Shown: positions 45,512 to 57,800, numbered from the stretch's first letter. The stretch is 64,000 nt of DNA from Nyssa sinensis (GCA_008638375.1 CM018050.1:25797097-25861096), one strand, 5' to 3'. Numbers and translations: made by a program. Notes: generated from the letters alone by a model not told the origin.

Positions 45512-46088
45512 TGATATGCCATAAAAGAATAGGCCAATCAACACTTGACACGTATGACCATAATCCGACTCATGCTCGGCCAACATGATTCTCACTCAGC
45601 CAATGACTAAAAGCTCAAGCATACAGATCATTACATCAGGTCGGAAGAAACCGAACATACACCTTCAGAACATATATATCCAGAACTGATCACAGGGTCC
45701 AGACCAACATTTCAGAACTCCTCACCGCCTTAGCAGGTGCCGAGCAGGGAATAAGGAAGCAGTCTTCAATAAGGGAACTACCTTCTATGGTTATCTCTAT
45801 GCAATGCTCCACAAGGTAACTGCAATCTCCGATGATCAAATCCCTATATTCATGGCGTCGAATCCTAATCAACTTAGGAAAGCCACGGCTTATAAATTAA
45901 ACCCTAGAGGTACGCCTTATTTCTTATGCTCATTCTTTGGCTTTCAATACAGTCTTTCAATTCTTTTACTTACTTAAGCATCGGAGCGGTTACCGCCGCA
46001 GCCAATCCGGTGGTCCTCTGATCATCTTTCTGAGTGTTCTACAGGTTACGGAGTCCATAATTATTGCGAGCCAAAAAGTGCAGCATCA
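45512..46088 (+). repeat. 3' LTR of the Tat element
   Basis: 577 bp, TGATATGCC to GCAGCATCA, followed by the target copy CTCTT at 46089-46093. It differs from the 5' LTR at about 17 sites by eye. Confidence 0.95.
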
Positions 46089-46093
46089 CTCTT

Positions 46094-47280
46094 ATCAAAC
46101 AATATATTACATGTATTTAAAAAAAATGACACGACAGAATATAATTAAAATAATATTAATTTTCTTAAAAATGTATTATTCTATTAAGTTTAATTAAAAT
46201 TTTCATATAAAATAAAATAAAATAAAATATTATTGTAAACATTAATTATATAATATAAAAAAATTTATTAAATAAAAGGTGAAGCGAGATTAGAATGCCT
46301 TCATCTCTCAAAATTGTCCAACTTTTTTCAAATCCATTCATGAGAGATGGGTACAATTTATCCTCACGTTTTTTTTTTTTTTTTTTTTTGTATGTAAGTT
46401 CTATAAACACGAGCAAAAATAGAGGTAGAAAAGTTACTCCAAATGTTCTGAAACCACTTTCAATGGTATTGAAAGCTCAACATTGGCGCATCGCCATAGG
46501 CTTGGAATAAGGGAAATGGGTTTTGTTATTTTCTACCCTAGGAAAATTGATAACAATAAAAGTAGAATTGGATTTGAGAGGAGGTTAAGGACCCAATTTT
46601 CTCAATCATTGATCCAATGATATTTGATAAAGGAGATAAATAAGAAGGTGATAAAACGAAATCAAAGATAAGGCAAAAAGCACCACAATCTAAAGATGCT
46701 GAAGCCAAAAATCTCACACAATACTCAAAATCTAAAGATGCAAATATCAAAATAGTACCCATGACAATCTTACTTTCACTGCCAAAATGAGCATGAAAGC
46801 TGACAGTAGCACGAGGGCTGCTAGCTTTTCACTGCCAAATATCAAAAATCTCTCTGTGTTTGTAGTCACATCTAATGTTATAGAATTTTTTTTGGGCTTA
46901 ATTTTTAGTGTTTTAGATCTAACCCATTTCTATCAAGGGTTTACCCCAAAACCGATCTATCCACAATCTCACAAGCGACATTGATAAAGACCAAAATAAC
47001 AGAATCTGAGAGATGAGAGATCTTAATTAGATCCCAATAGCTTTTTCATTATAACAGACCAGAAAAGCAATAAAGTATAGAAGCTATTGTTTAAAAAAAA
47101 TTATAAAAAAAAAAAAGGCAGCAACATATACAACAACAATACCTATTTATTCAGTAAACAAAACAGCCGTGTTCTCCATATGGCTTCAAAACAGACAAGT
47201 GAATCGCACTTCACTACAAAACAGAATTAATTAACGCAAATATTAATCACATTTCTAAAATGTAATATAACAAGAAGGCC
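46094..47280 (-). other. CACTA 5' leader, outer part
   Basis: Non-coding DNA between the Tat insertion and the GA-rich zone, continuing the CACTA leader. A T run lies at about 46370-46389. No coding block of the transposase was recognised here; the promoter of the CACTA genes is expected in this part or the next. Confidence 0.55.
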
Positions 47281-47560
47281 AATCGTAGGTGTAGAGAGAG
47301 AGAGAGAGAGACATATCGCACATTACCGAGTGAGAGAGAGACGCAGTGGCTTCGAGACAGAAAGAGAGAGATAGATTGCACCGAGGGAGAGAGAGAGAGA
47401 GACAGATCGCACCAACGGAGAGAGAGGCGCAGTGGCTGACAGAGACGCAGTGGCTGAGATACAGAGAGAGAGAGAGACAGATCGCACCATGATAGTGAGA
47501 GAGAGACGCAGTGGTTGAGAATCAGAGAGAGAGAGATAGATCACACATTCTGATTGAGAA
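47281..47560. repeat. GA-rich imperfect tandem repeat
   Basis: Runs of AGAGAGAG alternate with GACGCAGTGGCT and AGATCGCACC words at a spacing of about 60 bp, in four to five copies. Confidence 0.85.
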
Positions 47561-47577
47561 AAGGGGATTTTAACAGA

Positions 47578-47889
47578 CTATTAGAGACGCACAATGGCGT
47601 CGCTAATAGTCCACAACGTGCGTCGCTAAAGGAATTTTATTAAACGGCACCGTTTGTATACTAATTGCGACGTCCACACAAACGTCGCTAAAGGTCTCAA
47701 GTTATTGGCGACGATCACGTGCGTCGCTAAAGGTTTATAAGCGTCGCAAATCCATTCCCGCGCGCGCCAAAGTATTTTTTTACACTCTTTAGCGATGCAC
47801 AAGGTGTGCGTCGCTAATACACACTATTAGCGACGATTTTTGTGCGTCGCTAATAGTGAACGCCGCTAATAATAGATTTTCTTGTAGTG
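47578..47889. repeat. 5' terminal inverted repeat and subterminal GCGTCGCTAA array of the CACTA element
   Basis: GCGTCGCTAA or its complement recurs about ten times before the terminal TTTTCTTGTAGTG, mirroring the other end. The GC-rich segment at 47755-47770 (CCCGCGCGCGCC) stands out from the AT-rich surroundings. Confidence 0.9.
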
Positions 47890-49405
47890 ACTCAAATAAG
47901 TCCCAAATGCTGCATTCTCAAAATTGAGCTGTTAGCATCCCATTAAACCACACCCTCACCCAATGGCATGACATGCAACACGTCAGCCTAGGTAGATATG
48001 ATGACATGTATAAATATGTATCATGGTGTGTGTGTGCCGTGCTTAGACCTTATGCGTGTGCAATGTATACAAGTCAGACTTGGGAGAGTGCGTAAGAGTA
48101 GTGTGTGTGTTTATGCATGTGCATGTAGAGAGAGAGTGAGATAGAGAGAGAAGAAGAAGAAGAAGAAACTCAAGCATGCAAGCTTAGAGCTGCTTGGGAT
48201 TTAATAGCTTGGTAAAGTAAGTTTATGAGGATGTAACGAAGGACTCTGGACCACATATGAGTAACCTTGTTCGTTGGACTGGTGCCACTTTTTGTCTAAA
48301 TTATTTTTAAAAACTTTGTATTTCTGATTTGATTTGCAAAGATTTTGTTTTATTTGAAAGCATAATTTACTACCTAACTCTCTGATATGTTCTAAATATC
48401 CTAGTTAGCCAAAATATCTGTAGTCTGCTAAATCTAGTTTTAAGTTCCTCCTTATTGACTTACCTAATACATTGTGTCAGCAACACTCACCCGATAGGCC
48501 CTTGTAAGCCGAGAGCTCTAAACTGTTAATGTCACTTCGTGGCACAATTTTTTTTGTTCTGTCTGATCTTTTTAGTTGTCATTATGGAAACAATTATCAT
48601 AAATTATCATTTTACATGATACATAAAACATTTATCTATTGTTATGAATTGTTCAATTTTGATCTATTCTAATTTTCTCTGATTTAATCTGTTTTGTTAT
48701 ACTATGATTTAATATGTTTTGAACTACTTTAATACGCTCTATTTTGAATCTGATCTAGTCTAGTTTGCAAAACCATCTGGCATGTTTTTATGAAAGTATA
48801 CTTCTATTTTGGATTCTGTTATAAGCATGTTTCTAAATGACAGCTTTTCAATTAAAGCTTTTAAACACTATCCATGAAAAACAAGGTTTTGGATTTGCGA
48901 AAACCCATGACTAGGCATTTGCGTTACTCACGAGATTTTTCACGAAACTCATAGGTTCTTATCCCACATTTTTTAGGAATATCCAAAAGCATATCAGATT
49001 CAGATGCTAGTAAACTATGAATGGAAAGTATATAAACCTAGAGGGAACCTACTAAATGAGCAATATAGAGACTCCTATGTCTTGAGGATGACATATTCTG
49101 AGAGTAGGCAACAACTTAGAGCAAATCTGAAGGAAGCAAGACTTCCAAACCGTAATTAGAATGTTAGCCTTCAATCTATATGTAATGAGCCCACATGATT
49201 GTAAACTTTGATTAGTCATGTGCATTGTATAAGTTCTGATTTAGTTCTGCTTTGCCAACTATATTTGCATTAAAAAAAAAATTACCTTTGAGATTTTGCT
49301 CCTAACTAAAGGTTAAAAGAATGCATTTAACTTGAAACCAAATCGAATGTTTTGTGTCTAGTCGCAATCCACAATCCATATAGGGGTGGGCTTCGAGATG
49401 TGACA
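47890..49405 (+). mobile_element. LTR-like repeat, right part, after the CACTA element
   Basis: The first three bases (ACT) are the CACTA target copy. The stretch ends GGGGTGGGCTTCGAGATGTGACA, a standard LTR terminus, at 49405. Parts match the X-interrupted repeat (6930-7155 plus 18712-19013). No primer-binding site follows, so this would be a 3' or solo LTR. Confidence 0.55.
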
Positions 49406-49719
49406 ATTTTAGATAGTAATTCATCTCAAAAGTTAAGTAGAGTGAGCTTTTGTTCAACGGTCAATATTAATTGAACCTAAATTGTTAGTGTTTAATTAAT
49501 TAGATTCAAGTTAAAAGGTTTTTCACATATTCAAAAATAACGTTAGACTTACAAATTTTTATTCAAATTTGACATATGAAATAATGTGATAGTAAAATAT
49601 TAAATCACATCAATCACATAAATGATATGGCCAAATGCTACATTGCATATTTGAGATATTCTATGATATCTGAGAAAATGATGATTTTGGATCCTCTTGC
49701 TACAATAATTGATATATCT
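49406..49719. other. Unassigned AT-rich gap
   Basis: 314 bp of AT-rich DNA between two LTR-type sequences. I see no gene, repeat or site in it. Confidence 0.5.
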
Positions 49720-52422
49720 TGTAAAGATTTAAAAAATTAGAGTAAAATTTTTGTTTTGCCGGTAGGACACTATTCATGCATTATTTGTCGGTAGGGCACT
49801 ATACATGCATCATTTAGACAAGAGTTATGTTTAGAAGCATAATTTGAGTATTCCATAAAAGCAAATATGCTCATAATTTTAAAATGCACCACCTGAGAGA
49901 ATTTGAGCAAAATCAGAGACAGTGTGAAAAAGGGGCACAAAAGGTAGCCCGGGTGGGCCCGCAAGCAGGCGAAAACTTTTTTTTGGGAAAATAATGTTTA
50001 AAATAATTTTAAGAACTTTGGTTAAAGTAGAATATCCATTTGAGGCGTTTCGGGATAGGCTGTAGTGTAACAGGATCCCGCGGCTCATTAAGGCAAAAAG
50101 GTCTTTTCATCCCTTGACCCTTTAGAATAAATAGACCACTTAAGAGCTAAAGACATCAAAATTTGGCTGAGAAAAGTGCTGCAACTCAAGCTAGGGGAGA
50201 AGCCATGAAGAAAACCTAGTTTTCAAATCTCTACCTTCCAAAACACATCTTTAAGCTCGGAATCTCTCAAAGCTTCCTTCTAGAAAGTTGTTCCCTACCA
50301 CAAGAGTTACAATCCTACTGATTGGTTCAGCTTTGAAGTGAGCAAAACTCCATAGGGTTGAGAAAAACCCTTCTAAGTATGATATTTTGCTAAATAAAGA
50401 TTAGAGTTAAGTTTATTGGTGTTTTTATAAGTTGGTTGTATTTCTTACATGCTTACTTGATGTTAAAAAATCACCTAGCATACAGTTGTTTTGAAAACTT
50501 AGGGTTAGTACTTTGTGTACTTGTATATTCTTTGAGAATTTGGTAAAGTAGTGAACATGTAACATGAATATATGTATAATTGATTGTATTATAGCCTATG
50601 TTCATGTAGACGAAGTCTTGTAGTTTGAAAGTTATGGTTTGCTTAATGTATGATGTATAATTGAAGGCACACCCTATGTGTTTGATAAAATGCCTCATAG
50701 AAATTGCATGGTAAATTAAGGCATATTGGCATATTGTGAATCTTTGGAAACATAGAGTGTGTTGAGCACTATGGTGCTATGCATTATGAAAGTGTAGATC
50801 CTGTGGTAAAAAACCCAAAATGTAGCCCAAACGAGTGGTACTTACATGCCAATGGGAGCGGACCGTGAAGCAAGATATGTGTTGGGCATAGAGTTGCATG
50901 TGTGTGTCATGCATATTTTCATTACATTGCATTAGTGAAATAGGAGGATTTATAGCTCACAAATGTTCATTTTGCACATGCCATAACTTACATTTATTCT
51001 TTTTTTAGCATTATGTCATACAAGTTGTTGCGCTTACCCTACATGGGATTATATTTTTCAGATGAGACTCCCGGCACATGAAACTTGATGAAGTCTTGAA
51101 GCATGGAGGGGAAACATGGACTTTGAAGTGTATTTGTCCTAAGGGCTATATTTTGTATGTAGGGGCATAAGCCTCATGAATTTTATTTCATGTTTAAAGT
51201 TTAGACTTTAAGTTGTAAACTTAATCTTATGTTGGATTGTACAAAATTATGTCTTGAATATGAATGAGGAGCATAGAGTTCCAAGTAGTTACTTTGTTTT
51301 GAAATATGATTGTGAATATTGAAAATATAGAATTGTGCAAATAAATGTTCTATTAGGTGTTGTTATTGGTGTTGAGGAAGAATGGGATGAGGAAAAAGGT
51401 TAATGAACAAAGAAGACTATGGTAAAATTTTTCAAGAATAGCAACTAGGTTGAGTGAAGTAGGAGAGCATGCCTAGATTTTCTAAGTAAGGAATCAAATG
51501 AATTAAAAGGAAAAAGAAAGGTAAAGAAATGAAAATAGGGGCAAATTAGTTCAAAAATTATTTAAGGTCAAAAAATAAGGGAAAAATAGTAAAATGGTCA
51601 TTTTACATGTTACAGGGTCCCACACCAAGTTTGGTGATGAAATAAATTGAAATGGGTACACAAAAATATCAAAAATCAAGATTTTGGGCCAAGGCCAGCA
51701 GACCAACAGCAGGTAGCCCAGTTGTGCGACCCTGGTCGGCCCTCATCGTGCCCACCAGCGCTCTTGCGCATTCTTGGCCGCCTTCCCCCGCACGCTTGCT
51801 TGCCCTGTGCACCTACATCTATGGACATGCCTTCCAAGGCTATTTCAAGGCCATTCACTCCCATGTTAGACACTACCTTTTGAAGCCACTTTTTGCCATT
51901 ATACCAAGCCATGTTGGGCACCTTATTGGAACACATTTTAGTCATTATTCAAGGCCATGTTTGGACACCTTCTTAGACTACTTTAGGTAGGCTTTTGACC
52001 TATCCTTGGTCTATGCCTTAGGGCATTTTTAGCCTACTTTAGCCATCAATTTGAGCCACCTTGGTCAAACCTTTTTGTCCAGTTTTTACCCATGTCTTAG
52101 ACTATTTTTGATCAACCTTCAAAGTTGTTTTTGAACAATATTTGGGGCCATTGTTTCAAGGCGCATTAGAGACATTTTTAAGGCTATCTTGGAGGTTATG
52201 CTTGGATATGACTTAGACTAATTTTGACCATTGGTTGGGGAAGTATTTGACTAGTATTTGGAATTCATCTTGGGTGAGTCTAGTTAGCATTTTTCCTTAT
52301 TAATTTTGAAAAACATGGGAAAATTTATATGTAATCAATTAAATTTATTCAATTGTATTTTGTTAATTCTTTTTAGGTTATTTTCAATCATTCCTCGAGT
52401 TTTGGAAATTTGGGGCGTGATA
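49720..52422 (+). repeat. 5' LTR of element G
   Basis: Starts TGTAAAGATTTAAAAAA and ends TTTGGGGCGTGATA (terminal CA changed to TA), about 2.7 kb. It is colinear with the LTRs of X through words such as GGTAGGGCACTAT, GTTCCCTACCACAAG, CTGTGGTAAAAAACCCAAAA and GATGAGACTCCCGGCACATG. It has one LTR end and one primer-binding site, without the extra internal copy seen in X. Confidence 0.82.
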
Positions 52423-52424
52423 AC

Positions 52425-52437
52425 TTGGTATCAGAGC
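52425..52437 (+). other. Primer-binding site of element G (initiator Met tRNA)
   Basis: TTGGTATCAGAGCC follows the LTR end by two to three bases and is the initiator Met tRNA complement. Confidence 0.9.
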
Positions 52438-52674
52438 CTAGGTTTGAGTACTTACGGACTGTGGAGTATTGTTGAACATAATGGGACCACGACGCATGAT
52501 TTGAATTTTTTTGTAAATATTGTGTAATGTGTAAGAACTTGTTAAGTGTATGTCATGACATATTATACTTGTTGCTTGTGAAGTGTTATTTGTTGACAAT
52601 AACATAATTTTCTTTTAATCCATATGTCTAGTGTAGAAAAGGGTATTAATTTTTTTACTTGAACTTGTAGACTT

Positions 52675-53521
52675 ATGCCACTGAGGAGAGCTCCTCTGAG
52701 ACATGTACCACCTCAGCGTGGTAGGCCTAGAGCTGTTGCTCCTGCACACAGTGTAGTAGAGGAGGTCACTGCTACTGCACCTGCCCTAACAGAGGAAGTA
52801 GGGCAGACTATCGACGCTAGGGATATGGCGATGATCATACAGGAGTGCTTTCGCACCATACAGGAGGCTAGGACTGTTGGTGCCGAGACTAGAGAGACCT
52901 TTATGATGAAGGTGTTCCAAAGGATGAGACCTCTTACTTTTTCAGGACAGCCCAATCCTTTAGTGGCCGAAAACTGGCTAGAGCAGAGCACGAAGATCTT
53001 AGACACACAGGGGATCACTGAGCCACACTTGAGGGTTAAGTGTGCTACTTTCCAATTCACTGAGCTAGCCAATTAGTGGTGGAAAGGAGCTGCTACGAGG
53101 ATGGACAGATTTGGAGAGGGGTGGAATGCACTCGTGGCCATGTTTAATGACCACTACTTTTTCGATATGGCACAGATCGGGTACATGGATGAGTTCATGG
53201 AACTTCTTCAGCTAGACATGACAATGACTTAGTATGAGTCTCGTTTTACAGCACTAGGGAGGTTCGTTACACACATTACTGAGAGTGGGCGACTAAAGGC
53301 TCTCCATTTTGTTAGGAGGTTAAAGACCTCCATTAGAGACAGATTTTTTGGTGACATTATCGATACTTATGATGAGGCAGTGACCGGGGCAATAAGGGTC
53401 TAGAGGAAGATGGCTAACCTCAGGGGAATTAGAGAGTCCAGGGCACAGAATAGGGCAGTTTCAGCACAGATTTCTACACCTGCCCTAACTTACACTAATA
53501 GGAAATTGTAGAAGAGGTACC
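52675..53521 (+). pseudogene. Element G gag, N-terminal part
   Basis: The ATG at 52675 (MPLRRAPLRHVPPQRGRPR) opens a gag with FQRMRPLTFSGQPNPLVAEN and WLEQSTKILDTQ, then VKCATFQFTELAN, WWKGAATRM, WNALVAMFNDHYF and FVRRLKTSIRDRFF, the Retrotrans_gag pattern (PF03732). In-frame stops lie at 53074, 53230, 53401 and 53509. All four are TAG, with no frameshift. The frame continues across solo LTR F into 57453. Confidence 0.88.
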
Positions 53522-53526
53522 GGGCT

Positions 53527-56500
53527 TGTAATGACATGGCAAAATTTTTTTTTTTTTTTTGATAAGTAAGGTTTCTATTATTATTATTATTTTGTTGGGT
53601 GTGGGTATTGTTGAGTTTAAGTGGGTACAAAGTGTACTGTACGTGTGAGTATGTGTAGTGTGTCTTCTATATATATATATATGATATGTTATATCTTTAC
53701 CAAAAGTGAAACAAAAGAAAAAAAAAAAAAAAAAAAAGATTAGAAAGAGAGAAAGGGAGAAAAGAGAGAGAGAGCAGCCGAGAGAGAGGGAGCGTTTGGG
53801 AATCCTGGCGTGTCGCCATGAAGATCGGAGACTCGGGCACCTTCGGCAACATCTCCAGCATCTTCGGTCGTCCCTACGATTGTGGAAGCATACAAGGTGT
53901 TCAATATCCTTTTTGAGGGGAGATGATCGAACCATGTTCTACGATTGCCGACTCAACCATCAACCTTGAAATCAGCAGTGATAGAATCGGCTATGCCGAG
54001 TTCAGTTGTTACGGCGGACCCCTGCCCAGATTTCCATTGTTCCGATCAGATCAGCTCTCTCATCGGACCCATCATCAAACCCTTTTCGAAGGGAAACCAG
54101 AGGCAGAGAGAGATTGATACTACAGCTAATCAGAAGTAGATTTTTGGGGGATAAATATACATATATATATATACGTATATCTGTGTGGGTGTGTGTATGT
54201 TTGTGTAGCGTTGGAGCAGAGGGGGTTTTGATGCGGCTGAACAGTGTGTGTAGTGGTTATTGTGATGAATTTAGAATGGAAGGCCATAAGGATGGGTTGT
54301 GAAATACCTCCAGGAAAAAGAGATGGTGCGGTTATAGGGGGCTATAGGTGTTGGAGTTAACCTGCAACACTTGGAGTTCCTGTCGCAAGACCAAGTGTAG
54401 CAGTTGCGGCTTGAGGAAGCACAGGCCATGAGTACAGCAGGGCCATTGCAGGAACGGAGGAAGTTCCTATGATGGACTCGAGGTAGGCACAAAGCAGCAG
54501 CAGCTATTGCGGCAAAGCAGCAGTAGCGGTGCGTGGTGCTGCACCGTGTGGGGGCTGTCCGGTATAGTCGCGCAGCAGCAGCATGTGCCGCTGCGTGGTG
54601 TGGGGTGGTTGCGGCAAAACAATAGTAGAGTTGCACTGCGTTGAGTATGTGTAGTGTGTACATCGTGTGGTGTTGCGGTGTGGTTGTGTAGCGGCTGACC
54701 GAGAGAGAGATTGGGTTGATGTGCGTGTTTGTATTTGTGTAACAGAGAAGGGAAATGGAAGAGCAGTGCAGCAGATCTGCTTGTGCAGCGGCTGCCATAA
54801 TGAAATTGGAGAACCTGGAGGGATTTGGAAGAAATAGGTGGGGTTATGTGTGTTGTTTATGTTGGTTGGATCGGTTTAGAGTGGTGTTGAAGAGTTACGG
54901 CAGTAGAGCGGCAAACCAGATGAATTTGGATTGAAGAAACGCGAAACAACATGGTAAAATACTAAACTTTAGTCTTGGATTTTTAGAAACATGAATAATT
55001 AAATTGATTGTGGGATTTCATTAAATATAGAAATTGTTTTAGATCAAATGGGAATGCAGAAAAATAATCCGAACAGAATTTAACGATTGAGTTTTGTATT
55101 TTTATTCGGGCCAAACCGGGTTGAGTCCGACCCAACTAAACCATTCAGATAGCTGCCTAACAATATTACTGTATGGGTAAAATTTTAGATTTGAGTTCAG
55201 GAAGTGTTTGGTTGAAAAGGAGAAGCTATCCAATAATTGGCTTAAATTGGAAACGTACAGGAAAAATAATATAAACTTATATAGGAATTGGAAAAATTAT
55301 GGGCAATAAATAGAACCTTGTAAGATTTTAATTATACGCAGAAATTAGGGTTAATTGTGAATTGACCCGAGTAAATGAAATAATATTTAATTAAATAATT
55401 ATTTAAAGGGGAAATAACCAAAATGCCCTCAAGTCAAAGAGTAATCGAACGGAATCAGATTAAAGTAAACAAATAGTGAATTCTAATTATTTCGAGCATC
55501 CCGGACTCAACCGTGGAGTCTGATTTGCGAAAAGAGACCTCGGGAATCGGGAAACTGTGAAAGGACCAAATGACCATTTTACCCTTTAGGGTACAAATGT
55601 CCAAATTCAATTCCGCGAAAGCCTGAATCGACTTTGTTCGGCGTTCCGGATTCAATGGTGAAGCCTAATTGAGTAAAAGAAATACCAATCATAAAAAGAC
55701 ATAAAATTTGTTGAATAGCATAAATTTGTGTAGCGACATATATTGAGACCTGTTTGTGAATTTTAGGAACATCGAAGTGAAAGGCGAGGACCCTCTAAAC
55801 ATATGGAGTGGGAGGACTGAGTTATTGATCAGTTGACTAGACTACTTAGTGGATATAGCTTCTTAGGGTTGAGATAACCCGATCAGGTATGATATTTTGC
55901 TAAGTAAGGAATAGGAGTAAGTTTAGGAATGATTTGCATGTTGATTGATTTGTACATGTGTTGATTTGATGATTAGGGAATCACGTAGAATATAACTGCT
56001 TGAAGAACCCAGAATTGATAACTTATGTACTCTGATATGTGCTTTGAATTGTTTTATAATTTGTTGCTATAGTGAAGATGGATCGTACTTCTGAGTTTGG
56101 ATTATTATGTTTTGGCTTACATTCGTGTTGATATATCATATGTTTGGGAAGATGTGATAGTTTGATGTATTAGTGCTTTATGGAGTTTTGTGTTCTTTGT
56201 GAATTGTTGAGATTGTGACTGTGTGAATCGAGCATGTGTTTAATTTGACTGTTCATGGCATACAGGCTTGTGGAAGAAGTTTTGAGATTCAGATGATATC
56301 GTTGCTTTAAATATGTTGCATTATTTAAAGCATACTACATGTGTTGGCAAGAAATGTTTTATGGAGATTGTGGCATTGCATGGTGAAATCATGGCATTTG
56401 GCACAGTGTGATTCATTGATGACATAGTGTGGGTGAGCACGAGGTGCTATACATTATGAGGGTGTAAATCCTGTGGTGAAAAACCCAAAATTTGCCATTC

Positions 56501-57447
56501 CATTGGTGCCTGCGACCCAACGAGAGCGATCCGTGAACAGGTGTTGGTTACTCGGGTACCCATCGGGAGTGATCCGTAAACCGAGACATGACATGCATGG
56601 TGTTGACATGACATGCATAGAGTGGACATGGATGTGGCATAGAGTTGTATGAGTGTTTCATATGCATTGTCATGTGGCATAGAGTTGTGTGGGTGGTTCA
56701 TGTGCATTGTCATTACATTGCATGGACAATTGGATGGCATATGGATTCATTACCATTATGTGGTATGCATGATTTGGAAAGCATGCGGATTATTGTCGTT
56801 ATATTGCATAGATGATGTGGGAGGCATGTGGATTGTTATTATTGCCATGCATAGATGATTTAGAAGGCATATAGAGATAAATGTACACTTGCACATGCCA
56901 CGCCTTACATTTTGTTCCTTGCATTAGCATTGTATCATACCAGCAGTTGAGCTGACCCATTCGTGGGCAACATTTTTTAGATGACACTCCAGGCACCTGA
57001 GACTTGAGGAAGTCTCACAGAGTGGAAGAGACCCGAACTTAGAAGGATATTTGGCCCGTGAGGCATGTATTATGATGTACGGGCTTAAGCCCAAAGACAT
57101 GTATATATATATTGACCGAAGTGAATATATGTACGTGTGTATCTATTTAATTGTCTTCGGTTGTATAAGTAGGCGATGCATATTTAACTTTGATAAAGTT
57201 GTGGCCATTGAGTGAGGATGGATTGTGATGTGTTTGTATATATATGATGTATTGTGATTATTAGGGGGAAAAAGGCTCGAAAAACAAAGGAGGTTCTGCC
57301 GAAATTTTTTTTAAAACGGGAATGTATGTAGGCTTGTATCTAAATCAATTAAATTGGTATTTATTTATTTCTATCTCTATTTATTTTCTTTTTTTTATTT
57401 CGTTCAGTCGCGTCCCCGGGTTTCGGTCGGGAATTCGGAGCGTGACA
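53527..57447 (+). mobile_element. Solo LTR F inserted in the gag of element G
   Basis: A 3,921-bp LTR that starts TGTAATGACATGGC and ends TTCGGAGCGTGACA. It is flanked by GGGCT on both sides (53522-53526 and 57448-57452). Joining the flanks restores the gag frame. It is related to LTRs A, D and E. It contains a T run (about 53543-53561), an A run (about 53716-53737) and a GC-richer part with repeated GCAGCAG/GCGGC words (54370-54800). No gene was recognised inside; the frame at 54271-54798 on the minus strand is a by-product of that GC-rich repeat. Confidence 0.92.
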
Positions 57448-57452
57448 GGGCT

Positions 57453-57800
57453 ACTATTTCTTCGACATAGACATCACAGAAACCTGTCCAATTTTCAGCC
57501 CCCCAACCTACTATGTCTATTGCTTCCCGATGGAGAGCATCCCAGAGACCCTTTACTTGTTTTCAGTGTGGATAGCCTTGCCACAAAATAGCTAATTGCC
57601 CCCAGAAAGACCCTAGTTAGGGACAGGGAACTGGATTGAGTCAGGGATCATTTCCACCTCCAGTATAGAGTTAGGGGTGGAGACCTCCTCCATTTTGTTT
57701 TACTTGCCATCAGATGGGCCATGTTAGGGCCAACTGTCCTTAGGGGCAGACTTCTCAGGTCTCATAGAGACAGTAGTATTATCAGCCCATCCAATCGGCA
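57453..57800 (+). pseudogene. Element G gag, C-terminal part with zinc knuckles
   Basis: Continues the gag frame. Two knuckle-like motifs are visible: CFQCG then a stop then PCHKIANC (about 57560-57600), and CFTCHQMGHVRANC (about 57692-57735). In-frame stops at 57468, 57573, 57618, 57666, 57672, 57741, 57765 and 57774 are all TAG. No frameshift is needed from 53511 to 57800 once F and one target copy are removed. Confidence 0.85.

Larger units (their letters stand above)
34536..46088 (+). mobile_element. Tat-type Ty3/gypsy LTR retrotransposon
   Basis: Two 577-bp LTRs (34536-35112 and 45512-46088), both TG to CA, are flanked by CTCTT (34531-34535 and 46089-46093). Between them lie a primer-binding site, gag, protease, reverse transcriptase, RNase H, integrase, a tandem-repeat zone, an antisense gene and a polypurine tract. 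The extra 4.7 kb after integrase with an antisense gene is typical of the Tat group (Retand/RIRE2-like). The LTRs differ at about 17 of 577 positions by eye, 13 of them transitions, which points to an insertion a few million years old or less under usual plant rates. Stops and indels have inactivated gag-pol. Confidence 0.95.
25463..47889 (-). mobile_element. CACTA (En/Spm) DNA transposon carrying a nested gypsy element
   Basis: Both ends carry the CACTA terminus: CACTACAACAAAT at 25463 and TTTTCTTGTAGTG ending at 47889. The 3-bp target duplication ACT is at 25460-25462 and 47890-47892. Subterminal zones at both ends are dense in GCGTCGCTAA repeats. Two broken minus-strand genes, a TNP2-type transposase and a TNPA-like gene, define it as an autonomous-type copy; its 5' end is therefore at 47889. 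A complete Tat-type retrotransposon (34536-46088) sits in its 5' leader. Without that insert the element would be about 10.9 kb. Confidence 0.93.

Noticed and set aside
51647..51990. Two overlapping plus-strand frames of 78 and 112 codons.
   Set aside because: Located in the 5' LTR of element G; no domain and no counterpart in the LTRs of X.
53495..53969. Frames with poly-Phe or poly-Lys stretches.
   Set aside because: Translations of T and A runs near the start of LTR F.
54271..54798. Minus-strand frame of 175 codons, rich in Ala, Cys and His.
   Set aside because: Lies inside solo LTR F in a GCAGCAG/GCGGC-rich zone; a by-product of the repeat.
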